Source: Candidatus Caenarcanales bacterium (lineage in GTDB: Bacteria; Cyanobacteriota; Vampirovibrionia; LMEP-6097). Taken from it: a DNA stretch of 8,322 nucleotides. This document shows positions 1 to 8,000 of this stretch, one piece after another. Made by a program: the position numbers and the translations under genes. The stretch covers positions 1 through 8,322 of the forward strand of contig JAKVAO010000093.1 of NCBI GenBank assembly GCA_022447685.1, written 5' to 3'. The first letter of the stretch is position 1, and each line of letters starts with the position of its first letter. The notes beneath the pieces are model-generated. The model was not told the origin of the DNA, did not search any database, and saw nothing but the letters and a program-made list of their open reading frames with translations.

Positions 1-338
1 TAAAATTTTAAATAGTTAATGGAAACTTTCACACCTTCTAAAAAAAAATTTTTGGTTTAAATTTTCAGTCCACTATAGTTGCACCATTTTCATTAAAAAT
101 CAAATTCAAGGATTTATTTTTTGGATCAAGTTAGAATTCATCTATGTAAGCTTTAGTCACATCATGTTGCAGCTGTGTAGTTTCGACCGGAGAATATAAT
201 CAATACAAACTATAGACAGGGCGCGCAAGCTTGCTCAAATTCAAGGCTGAGGAGGAAGAAAAACCGCAGCCTAATGGAATTAGGTGAGGATTTTAAAGAC
301 GACGAAAACACTGAAGTTGAGTAAGCTTGCTCGCTCTG
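1..338. other. Intergenic tail downstream of the PEPC-like gene
   Basis: No convincing gene lies here. Bases 1-214 are very AT-rich, with a run of nine A followed by five T at 40-53, and I see nothing functional in them. Bases 215-338 differ: they carry a GC-rich patch (gcgcgc at 221-226), two copies of AAGCTTGCTC (227-236 and 323-332), and a small inverted repeat CCTAAT/ATTAGG at 270-284 with a three-base loop. Read on the minus strand, that hairpin is followed six bases later by five T, so it could be a weak terminator for the PEPC-like gene, but the T-run is too far from the stem to call it one. The plus strand at 231-324 reads like the acidic end of a protein split over two frames (see findings). 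Confidence 0.6.
227..332. repeat. 10-bp direct repeat AAGCTTGCTC flanking about 86 bp
   Basis: AAGCTTGCTC occurs exactly at 227-236 and again at 323-332, with starts 96 bases apart. The first copy is part of a perfect palindrome, GCAAGCTTGC at 225-234. The second sits in the imperfect palindrome GAGTAAGCTTGCTC at 319-332. Both copies adjoin GC-rich DNA, while the segment between them is purine-rich on the plus strand. This could be a small palindromic element or a duplication scar. AAGCTT alone is common in this window, so chance cannot be excluded for so short a repeat. Confidence 0.4.
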
Positions 339-3300
339 TTAGTCGATGCAGCCGTTGCCGAAGGTCGACGCCCCTGCGGCAAAAGCTTTACGTAAAAGAT
401 CTAAATAACGGATTTGCATAGTTTCAATAGCAAGCGGGTTTACATTTCTAGCTTTGGAATCAGCGATTATATTTGCAATGCTGTAGGCAATACCAAGCCT
501 TGGGACTGCCGCATCATTACGCCTTGCAATCAAAAGATCTCTTTCATCTGGTTTATCTTGTAACAAGTCAGTGAGCTTAACATTAGCGGCATCAGCTATT
601 GGGTACTTCTTCACTCTAGCGATGAAATTCCTCGTTGCTTGATTACCATAAATCAACTTCTGTAAAAGAGTGTCATCCTTAGAATTATAATCAGGTTTAG
701 TTACTGTCTCTATACAATTTCTAGCCGCTTCATATGTATCCAAATCTGAGGTAAAAATGCCTCTTTCAAGTGAGTCCATAATATGCCTAAGTAATCTCGC
801 TTCCTGCGAGTCAGATCTTGAATGATAATAGAATTCAAGAACCTGAAGTAATTCAGTATCTTCTTCAAGCCCCTGATAACCATAGAAAGATACATGGTTT
901 CCTCCAAGTAAATTAAACATTGCAGAATAAGGTATCGCTCTAACATCAGCAAGTATAGCTAGCACCTCTTCAATAGCTAGATTCTTAGCAAAAAGATCAA
1001 GGTCATTCGCATACTCTTCCTGTGCAAGAACCTCTTTAATCTTAGTCCCAGAACGGCTGGTAGGTCTGCTTGCGATATTAAATAGATCCAAATAAATTAA
1101 TGGTGACTTAACTATATGAGAGAAATAGTCTCTCAAGACTGCTTCATCAGCACATTTTGAATCGCTATCAAGATCTAAACCAAGAACTTCAGTACGCAAT
1201 TTAGTTCTGATATGTTTAACCATTTTGTCTAAAGCTTTAACAAATTGTGAATCTAAGTAATAAAGTGATTTATTTTGAGATAAATTATCCAAATAAATGT
1301 TTCTTGCAGAGATCTCAGATATTGCGGAAATAAAATCCTGAATAATCTCATGACTTCTAAAAGCAGAAACTAATTGCTGAGCGCCACCGCCCTGTAAAGT
1401 TCTTTCATAGTGAGCATTCGAGCCAAGAGGTTGAGTACAAGTAGCAGTATTCTTAAATTCAAGTCCACCACCTCTTTCCACTGGCTCTCCCCAACCATCA
1501 AAGCTAACAATCTCAACATAAGCTTTATCTTTAGCAAAAAACTCAGCAGCCTCTAGCCATAACGGTTTCTCTTCCTGGAAATTTTCAAAAACTGGAGCAA
1601 AATTCTCAAAAGCTAAATTAACAACATCATTTTCTTTGGAATTTGAAATATCTTTATCCTCTGAATTTCTATAAAGCTCCCAAGCTTCAAGCTGAGAAGC
1701 ATCATCATGAACATGCTTAAGTACAAAAGCATTGAAAATTTCTACAGCGATAGTATCTAATTGTTTAGACCTAAACATTTCCCACTGAGATGCAGTGAAA
1801 CCATTTTGTTTACCACTGTCTGAAGGACCACGCATCTTGATAAATTTGAAACCATTTAATAATAAATACTTTCTCCAGACCTTATTGGTAAGTGCTTCAA
1901 TAGTACACTGATAAGAATTTCTAAGATCTGAAATTTGTTCAGTAAGCGGAACTATGTCAATGACCTTATCAGTATTTTTTGAAAACTTAGCATTAAAATT
2001 AAAAGCACCAAAACAGGTAATAAGAACAAGTGCGTTAAGCATATCCTCAAAGCAAGTGTTCATACTGATAATCTGCCTTTGCATTCCGCCACAAGGTATA
2101 AGGCTCAGTAGTTCTAGGGTTTGCAATGCTTTAGCATCTTTTTTGGACTTGGATTTATTGGCGGCAAGTTTACTTGCAAAAGATCTTATTTTTGCAGGCA
2201 TATCAGAAAGCTTATTCATAGGTGAGATCAAGAACTCACTTTTCTTATCAATATCTCCATATTCTTTAAAATCCAATAGAGATGAAATAATATAATTAAT
2301 TATTTCATTACCTTGCCTGGTATGCCCCTTAGAACCAAATAGAGAAAAGACTTCCAGTTTTTTAATTAATTTCTCAATTTCCTTAGAGTTATAACCCTCT
2401 TTGTTAGCAAGAATCGCCTTAAGTGGTTCAAGCAAGACCTCATCAATAGAGAACTTAGAGAAATTATACTCAAAGTTATATTTGTCGTAATTATAGATAT
2501 CTACATGCAAAGCCTCTAAGTCTTCTATTGCCTGTGACAAAGGTTTAAGCATACAATGCTCAATCACCAATCTATAGGCTTGCTTATTAGTTGCAAGTAC
2601 TGGATTGGATTTGATAATTAAATCGTAGTAAGCTTTGAATTTTTCATCTCTAAAAAAAGTCTTGCCTGGCAAATCCTTATCTAAAGAAAAATCATCACTC
2701 AAAATCTTCCAAAGCTTCTGAATATCGAGGTAATACCTCTGTAAAAAAAATATATTTTCTTGAACTAAAGATTTAAAATGCTCTTTAGGGCTAACAGTTG
2801 GATTTCCATCTATATCCCTAGCCACCCAACTATGCACTCTGAAGAAATTAGACTTAAATTTAAAATCCTTAGCTAAGATATCACTTATAGTAGCTTCAAG
2901 ACCGAGTAATTTCTCTGGAATGATTTCATATATCTGGCTCACTGCATCTAAGAAATTCCTAGATTCATCAGAAGGCTTTAATTTATTCTCATTGTATGGT
3001 TTTACCCTCACCATATGTGAAATTGAACTTGCTAAATCATCCTGAATACTTTTCAGTTTATGTTCAAGAACCAAATTATTATCACCTTCTCTAATGACTT
3101 CAGCTATTTCTTGAACTCTCTCAACCATATTTGCAATATGGTACATATAGTCAGGTTGTATACCAGCAGTTGGGTGTGCTGTTAAAACAAGACTTGCTGA
3201 AATATATTCACTAAAGACTTTCTCCAAATCTTCTTTGCTAATACCAATATCTAATAACCTATCAACCAAATCTCGGCTGAAAATTTTGTCAGACTCCAGC

Positions 3301-3623
3301 GTCTTGGTTACATCAGCACTTGCAGTACTGGACTGATTCAATAACAGAAAAGCCTCTAATATCCATGAAGCAAGCTTAATCTCATCCTCGTGCTTAACAG
3401 TTTTGTCCTGCATCAATTCTATGATTTGTTCAGGACTACGAGTCTTAGAACTTAGTATCTTTCTAAACTTAGTGATGTAATCAATACATCTATAAGCCAT
3501 TTCTTTTCTGACAATAGGGTCTGAGCTTATGTTTTCATCAACACTAATCCTATCCCAAACTTGTTTTCCAACAACGCCTCCAATAATACGGTAAAGAGAT
3601 CTGATCGACTTTTTAATTGCCAT
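339..3623 (-). CDS. ppc: Divergent phosphoenolpyruvate carboxylase-like protein (1094 aa)
   Basis: PEP carboxylase makes oxaloacetate from PEP and bicarbonate in the cytosol, refilling the TCA cycle. Family signatures appear in order: LTAHPT with His150 (E. coli His138), WVARDIDGNP at 266-275, TRQGNE with Arg436 (Arg396), PLTE with Glu562 (metal ligand Glu506), SDSGK with Asp602 and Lys605 (Asp543, Lys546), VERGGG with Arg717 (Arg587), SRP with Arg853 (Arg699) and VRAIP with Arg895 (Arg713). E. coli numbers are from memory. The second catalytic motif is altered: FHGRGG reads FDGWGE, so His579 and Arg581 become Asp709 and Trp711. The aspartate-binding Lys773 seems to be Thr958, and the MRNTG end is absent. 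At 1094 residues it is about 200 longer than E. coli PEPC; the largest extra segment is about 70 residues between Lys605 and Asp709. The ATG at 3623 lacks a clear Shine-Dalgarno sequence. The family assignment is sure; carboxylase activity is doubtful. The symbol is a family label only. Confidence 0.85.
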   Translation of the reverse strand: MAIKKSIRSLYRIIGGVVGKQVWDRISVDENISSDPIVRKEMAYRCIDYITKFRKILSSKTRSPEQIIELMQDKTVKHEDEIKLASWILEAFLLLNQSSTASADVTKTLESDKIFSRDLVDRLLDIGISKEDLEKVFSEYISASLVLTAHPTAGIQPDYMYHIANMVERVQEIAEVIREGDNNLVLEHKLKSIQDDLASSISHMVRVKPYNENKLKPSDESRNFLDAVSQIYEIIPEKLLGLEATISDILAKDFKFKSNFFRVHSWVARDIDGNPTVSPKEHFKSLVQENIFFLQRYYLDIQKLWKILSDDFSLDKDLPGKTFFRDEKFKAYYDLIIKSNPVLATNKQAYRLVIEHCMLKPLSQAIEDLEALHVDIYNYDKYNFEYNFSKFSIDEVLLEPLKAILANKEGYNSKEIEKLIKKLEVFSLFGSKGHTRQGNEIINYIISSLLDFKEYGDIDKKSEFLISPMNKLSDMPAKIRSFASKLAANKSKSKKDAKALQTLELLSLIPCGGMQRQIISMNTCFEDMLNALVLITCFGAFNFNAKFSKNTDKVIDIVPLTEQISDLRNSYQCTIEALTNKVWRKYLLLNGFKFIKMRGPSDSGKQNGFTASQWEMFRSKQLDTIAVEIFNAFVLKHVHDDASQLEAWELYRNSEDKDISNSKENDVVNLAFENFAPVFENFQEEKPLWLEAAEFFAKDKAYVEIVSFDGWGEPVERGGGLEFKNTATCTQPLGSNAHYERTLQGGGAQQLVSAFRSHEIIQDFISAISEISARNIYLDNLSQNKSLYYLDSQFVKALDKMVKHIRTKLRTEVLGLDLDSDSKCADEAVLRDYFSHIVKSPLIYLDLFNIASRPTSRSGTKIKEVLAQEEYANDLDLFAKNLAIEEVLAILADVRAIPYSAMFNLLGGNHVSFYGYQGLEEDTELLQVLEFYYHSRSDSQEARLLRHIMDSLERGIFTSDLDTYEAARNCIETVTKPDYNSKDDTLLQKLIYGNQATRNFIARVKKYPIADAANVKLTDLLQDKPDERDLLIARRNDAAVPRLGIAYSIANIIADSKARNVNPLAIETMQIRYLDLLRKAFAAGASTFGNGCID
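342..380 (-). other. GC-rich segment encoding the last 13 residues of the PEPC-like protein
   Basis: The last 13 sense codons of the PEPC-like gene contain 28 G or C among 39 bases (72%), and 12 of the 13 end in G or C. The rest of the gene is AT-rich and prefers codons ending in A or T. The encoded tail reads AAGASTFGNGCID, whereas PEPC normally ends in GMRNTG. An inverted repeat TTGCCG (355-360) / CGGCAA (377-382) lies at this segment. The change is abrupt, starting just after the codons for RKAF. An inserted palindromic element or a recombination that replaced the native end would explain it; this is inference. Confidence 0.6.
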
Positions 3624-3640
3624 GCTTTATATATTAAACC

Positions 3641-3671
3641 AAAAAATGGAGACTATTATACATAAGTCTCC
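3641..3671 (-). terminator. Rho-independent terminator after the lipoprotein gene
   Basis: A perfect 7-bp inverted repeat, GGAGACT (3648-3654) and AGTCTCC (3665-3671), encloses a 10-base loop. On the minus strand the stem is followed by A and then six T (3641-3647). It lies 13 bases past the stop codon of the lipoprotein gene and only 17 bases before the start codon of the PEPC-like gene, so it should end the upstream transcript. On the plus strand no T-run follows, so it works in one direction only. Confidence 0.75.
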
Positions 3672-3683
3672 TCATGAAGATAA
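3655..3683 (-). promoter_or_regulatory. Possible promoter of the PEPC-like gene, inside the terminator loop
   Basis: The minus strand carries a perfect -10 hexamer, TATAAT (3655-3660), inside the loop of the terminator hairpin. A weak -35 match, TTATCT (3678-3683, three of six bases of TTGACA), lies 17 bases upstream, directly after the stop codon of the lipoprotein gene. Transcription would start near 3648 and give a leader of roughly 25 bases before the ATG at 3623. This is the only good candidate close to that gene. In AT-rich DNA a TATAAT can occur by chance, so the call rests on its position. Confidence 0.45.
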
Positions 3684-3684
3684 T

Positions 3685-4227
3685 TTACTTGGATTTAAAT
3701 TTAACAGAACTAAAGAATTCATTCCATTCTTCATCAAATTCTTTTTTGATGATTTTATTGGTTTCATCAGTTTTAAATTTACTAATACGCTTAGCTCTCT
3801 GTAAGCTATAAATACCATTCTCCCCATGAACAAAAATATACTGAGTGATTTCACCGTATGAAGCTCCAGACTTAGAACCACAGGCAAACATAGCATTAAT
3901 CGAGTTGTAACCACCAAGTTTTCCAGAGAAAGGCTGAGGAGCAAAAGGCTCTTCACAGGAATTAGCAAGTAACTTAACTAATTCAGAGAACTGTTCTCTT
4001 AAATCTCCCTTAACAGGTTGGTAAATATAACGAATAATCTGATCCCAATTAGCCAAAGTTTGACCTTCTGGGACATATTCCTTATCAAAAGATCCATTTT
4101 CCTTATTTTTGTGATAGATTTTCTCAAAACCTTCAGGTAACTTAAATTCCACTTCTCCCTTTGGAGCGGCATTACAAGAAGATAAAACAGTTATCAGTAA
4201 GAACAAAATAATAAAATGTTTCTGCAT
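3685..4227 (-). CDS. Small lipoprotein of an uncharacterised periplasmic family (180 aa)
   Basis: The product should be exported by Sec, lipidated and anchored in a membrane facing the periplasm. From ATG 4227 the protein starts MQKHFIILFLLITVLSSC: a short basic start, a hydrophobic core and an LSSC lipobox with the lipidated cysteine at residue 18. An in-frame GTG at 4248 would add seven residues; I prefer the ATG because it gives a signal of normal length, though neither start has a good Shine-Dalgarno. The mature part has YVPEGQTLANWDQ, then two cysteines 25 residues apart (possible disulfide), then YGEITQYIF...GIYSLQRA and an end with EWNEFFSSV. From memory this layout (PxGxxxxNW, paired Cys, YxxQ/R-A, WxxFLxxV) resembles a widespread proteobacterial family of unknown function. 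It lies 37 bases after the preceding gene's stop, so the two probably share a transcript that ends at 3641-3671. Confidence 0.75.
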   Translation of the reverse strand: MQKHFIILFLLITVLSSCNAAPKGEVEFKLPEGFEKIYHKNKENGSFDKEYVPEGQTLANWDQIIRYIYQPVKGDLREQFSELVKLLANSCEEPFAPQPFSGKLGGYNSINAMFACGSKSGASYGEITQYIFVHGENGIYSLQRAKRISKFKTDETNKIIKKEFDEEWNEFFSSVKFKSK

Positions 4228-4264
4228 TCTTGTTATTTTATCATTCACAAACTTGCAAAAACTT

Positions 4265-4909
4265 TTAAGCTACTTTTTCTTCTTTCATCTCTCTAAGTAA
4301 ATGAATTAGTGAATTTAATTCTTTTTGGCTTAGGTTCCCTAAATCCTTATCTCGAGAAAGTAAGCTTACATTAAGACCTTGATCTTCAAGCCTATTCTTC
4401 TGTTCTTGACTTAAGTTCATCAGAGGGTCACTATCAACTATTTCCTGCTTCCATGCAAGGTCAGATTTTTTCTGATTATAAGCCTGAACATAAGCTCCAG
4501 ACCCTGAATTTTCAAGTAGTTGCCTTAAAGGTCCAGAATTAAGCTGCTCACTAGTTACTTTATCGTCAGCTTCTAGCCAAGATGTAACTTTATAGTCGAC
4601 AAGTGGGGGCAATTTCTCGTCACCAAAAAGACTCAGAGCAGCTTTTGCAACTCCATCAGCATCACTTGAAGCTAGAATCCTTTCAAGAAATTCCGCTTCT
4701 AAAATTTGTTGTTTAGCCTCTTCCTGCATTTGAGCAATGCGTGGGTCACCCTCTTCTAGTCTCTCGGTATAATCTAAAAACTGAATTTCAACGTAATTCT
4801 TAGAATTATTATCAATTGATGGCAATTTAATCTGAGGCAGATTAATATATGGATTACTAAGATTTAGTAAAGTTCTTTTTTCATTTAGTCTTTGAATCGA
4901 TCTGAACAT
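4265..4909 (-). CDS. Unrecognised hypothetical protein (214 aa)
   Basis: I do not recognise this protein. It has no signal peptide, no hydrophobic segment long enough for a membrane and no cysteine, so it looks cytosolic and soluble. The first 45 residues are basic to neutral and rich in Asn, Leu and Pro (SNPYINLPQIKLP at 18-30). The rest is acidic, with helix-prone stretches near 56-95 and 194-212. A short internal repeat is visible: NLSQEQKNRL (165-174) and NLSQKELNSL (192-201). The stop is 37 bases before the lipoprotein ATG, pointing to co-transcription. The ATG at 4909 is the first in frame and has no clear Shine-Dalgarno. The 121 bases upstream, to the stop of the cadherin-like gene, contain no strong terminator or promoter. 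Codon use matches the neighbours, so I take it as a real gene. Confidence 0.7.
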   Translation of the reverse strand: MFRSIQRLNEKRTLLNLSNPYINLPQIKLPSIDNNSKNYVEIQFLDYTERLEEGDPRIAQMQEEAKQQILEAEFLERILASSDADGVAKAALSLFGDEKLPPLVDYKVTSWLEADDKVTSEQLNSGPLRQLLENSGSGAYVQAYNQKKSDLAWKQEIVDSDPLMNLSQEQKNRLEDQGLNVSLLSRDKDLGNLSQKELNSLIHLLREMKEEKVA

Positions 4910-5030
4910 TTTTAGCCATTGATCGATATCCCAATATATTTAATAAGTTATCTAAACAAGTTAGACTTAAATCCCGACAAAGTAAAGATACAAGTATTTA
5001 CCCATTGTGTTTTTGATAGTGAGAAGTAAT

Positions 5031-8000
5031 TTAATTAACAGGAAGTGGCAAGATTATAGTTTGAGTTGAAGTTTCTCTACTTTGCGATATTCCTAAAACT
5101 CTAAGCCTCATAACGCCTTTTCTTCTTAAACGCCTTGCAAATTTTGGTTTTAATGGTCTTTTCAGAATTAATTTATTATCTCTAATCGCAAAGAATCTTC
5201 TAATTTTCTTCGGTCCCCTAAGACTAAATATTGCATTATCCATCTTTTGAGAAGTGTTGAAGCTAACAATTGGCTCAAAAGTATTGTAAGTAGCTATATC
5301 CTTACTAATAGTTCCCTCACTGATAATTTGATTACCGTCTCTGAAGCGAACATCAGGTTTTGAATCACTAGGATCTGGGAAATCATCACCTAAACCGTCG
5401 TCAATTCCACCTGGATTCTCAACTAAAATAGTTAGAGTTGATTCTAAGTAATCACCATCTGGTTCTGTAGCCCTAACTCTAATTTGGTGTAAAGGTTTCT
5501 CGAAATAATTCAGAGGAGCTATAGCTGTTAGGGTACCAGAACTAGAAATTTCAAATAAATCTGTGTTGTTACTTTGCAAGCTATAGTCATAACGAAATCT
5601 AGCGAAATCTCCGTCTACAACTTGTACAAAGCCAATTATATATCTAGATAATGATGAATTATGTGGAACAGAATTATCAGTAATAGTCAAAGTACCTCTA
5701 GCAATATTCTCGCCTTCTGAATCATCATCTTCTCCGGGCTCCACCTCAAGTATAAAGACTTGATCTAGGAACTCACCATTTGGATCAGTAGCTCTTACTG
5801 TTACTGGATAAAGATCCTGAGTTTCAGCATGAAATTTGCCTTTAGCCATTAGGAAGTTACCTGCTAAAGAAAACTGCACATCAGCGTCAAGCAAACTATA
5901 CTCAAAGATAAGTCCATCAAATAAGCCGTCTTCTACATCTAAACGACCTACTAATCTGCCTTCACTACCATAATCACCTTCATTAATCTTGGTATTACTT
6001 AAAGTTATAGTCCCAGGAATAACATTCTCAGTGACTTGAATTTGAAATTCCTGCTCTAAGTAATCGCCATCGGGCTCAGTTGCTCGAATACCTATATTAT
6101 AAGAAGATTTTTCATCAAAATCGAAGTCTCCAACAGCATATAGAGATCTATTACCTCTAATTTCAAAATTACTAGTATCACCAGAGACTAAACTTAAATC
6201 ATAATAATCATTTCTGTAATAGTCTCCATCATCGATATCAATCAAAGAAACAATTCTTTCACCAACACCATCAGTCTCTAGAAACTCTTGGCGGCTTAAG
6301 CTAATATTACCTGCAGCTGACTTAGTTGCACCATTGAATAGACTGTAAGCTTTCACACTAGGTTCTAAGCGATTTAAATCTTGAACATAAATAGTAAAAG
6401 TTCTTTCTAGAAACTTAGAATTTTGTCTATTTGTTGCTCTAACAGTCACTGAATAAGAGGACTTGGTTTCATAATCTAATGGAAACTTAGTCTGCAGTAC
6501 ATCATAGCTACCATCGAAACTAGTGTGGCTTACAATTTCAAAATCAAACCTATCTCCTCCTACAATCGAATAATCATAAACATTATTATCCCCTTTTTCA
6601 AAATCCAAACCCAAAATATCATCGATAGAATCAGCAACAGCTAAATAACCAACAGGAAATTTGTGCTTTTCAAGCTTACCAATAAAACCGTTCTTCCAGT
6701 TTTCAGGGGCAACATTCTCAGAGAGAACAATCAAACCATCAGCAGTATTATTAGTACCATTTCCGGAGTCAAGGGCTTTATCTGCATCTAAACGCTCTTG
6801 GGTATTTATTGTAAAGGTCTTCTGAAGAGTTCCACCACAGCCAGGCTCTTGAGCAATAACGGTGAAAGTATAAGAATCTTCTGTCAAAGGTTTAATTGCA
6901 CGTAAAGTCCCAAGACTAATATCAAAAGTATCTCTAGCCTCTAATTCAAGCATTTCAAAATCATACTCAGTCGCCGAATCAACACCTCCGTCTACTATGA
7001 AGGCACCAACATTCCACCATCCAAATGTATTTTCCTCCCCTTTAACTTCCTGACGGTTAATTGGAACAGTATTATCACTTAATGACAATGTTCCAGCTCC
7101 AGTAGTATTATTAATACTACATTCAAGAGCATAGTCAATCACCTTTATAAAAATATCTTGCTCTATAAAACTACCATCGTGAGGGGCTGTAGCCCTAATT
7201 GTCAAAACATAAAATGACTTCTCTTCATAATCCAGATCTTCATTTGCAACAAGATAGTTTTGATCATTAATTATAAAGTTTTCACTACCTTCACCACCAA
7301 CTATACTGTAATCATAAAAAGTGTAAAAGAAATCAGCACACTGTGTCTGTAGCTGACCTATAGGCTCACCTTTACTGCTGTAAACACCATTATAGCTTTC
7401 GGAGATTATATTACTTGATATTTCTATCCTACCTGAAGCAGTGCTCCTGCCTATTAAATCTTGAGGGCATGGAATAAATGGATTATCTTCCTCTTCGTTT
7501 ACTTCGTCTTCAATTTCAACCGTTATTGTTTCTTCTAAATAAGCACAGTCTCTGCGAGTAGACCTAATAGTTAGGTTATAAGAAGATTTCTCTTCGTAAT
7601 CAAAAATTGAAGTTGCGGAAAGATTACCATCCAATCTTAAATTGAAATGCTCGGAATCACCAGAAACAATTGAATATGCATAATCTGCAGAGTTAATAAA
7701 GTTAAGACCTCCTTGAGAGTCATCAATAGAACCGATAAAAGCTACAAAAAAAGTATTCTTGTCTGTATAGTTTTCTATGACTTTCAAACCAGGAAATGGA
7801 TCAAGCCTACCTGGAAATGGTACAGATTCCTCCTCAGAACAATTTAATTCATCTAGTTCTAATCTATCCTTAATTTCAAGATTAAAACTATCTTCAAGTA
7901 CTGAACCATTAGGCATTGGTAATGTCACTCTAATTCTGAGAGGGTAAACAGACTGTTTTTCATAATCGAAGGCTTTTTTATAGAACAATTCACCACCACT

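Noticed and set aside
195..200. TATAAT on the plus strand as a promoter for the acidic scrap
   Set aside because: There is no acceptable -35 element at 16-18 bases, and the downstream frames are short and broken.
710..952. Open frame of about 80 codons on the minus strand inside the PEPC-like gene
   Set aside because: It lies fully within a conserved coding region in another frame, has no family resemblance and is a shadow of the main gene.
1954..2295. Plus-strand open frame of 113 codons opposite the PEPC-like gene
   Set aside because: It is antisense to the conserved middle of the PEPC-like gene (TRQGNE to PLTE motifs). The hydrophobic look is typical of antisense translation of AT-rich coding DNA.
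3622..3804. Plus-strand open frame of 60 codons over the intergenic gap
   Set aside because: It overlaps the terminator and the end of the lipoprotein gene in antisense and shows no recognisable protein features.
3672..3968. Minus-strand frame of 98 codons overlapping the lipoprotein gene
   Set aside because: It is an alternative frame of the lipoprotein gene, whose own frame carries a lipobox and family-like motifs.
4881..4919. Twelve-codon reading frame (MAKNVQIDSKTK) overlapping the start of the 214-residue gene
   Set aside because: Too short and without a ribosome-binding site; a leader peptide role is possible but unsupported.
4981..5010. Weak inverted repeat (GTAAA/TTTAC) after the cadherin-like gene as a terminator
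   Set aside because: The stem is short and all but free of GC pairs, and no real T-run follows, so it would not end transcription reliably.
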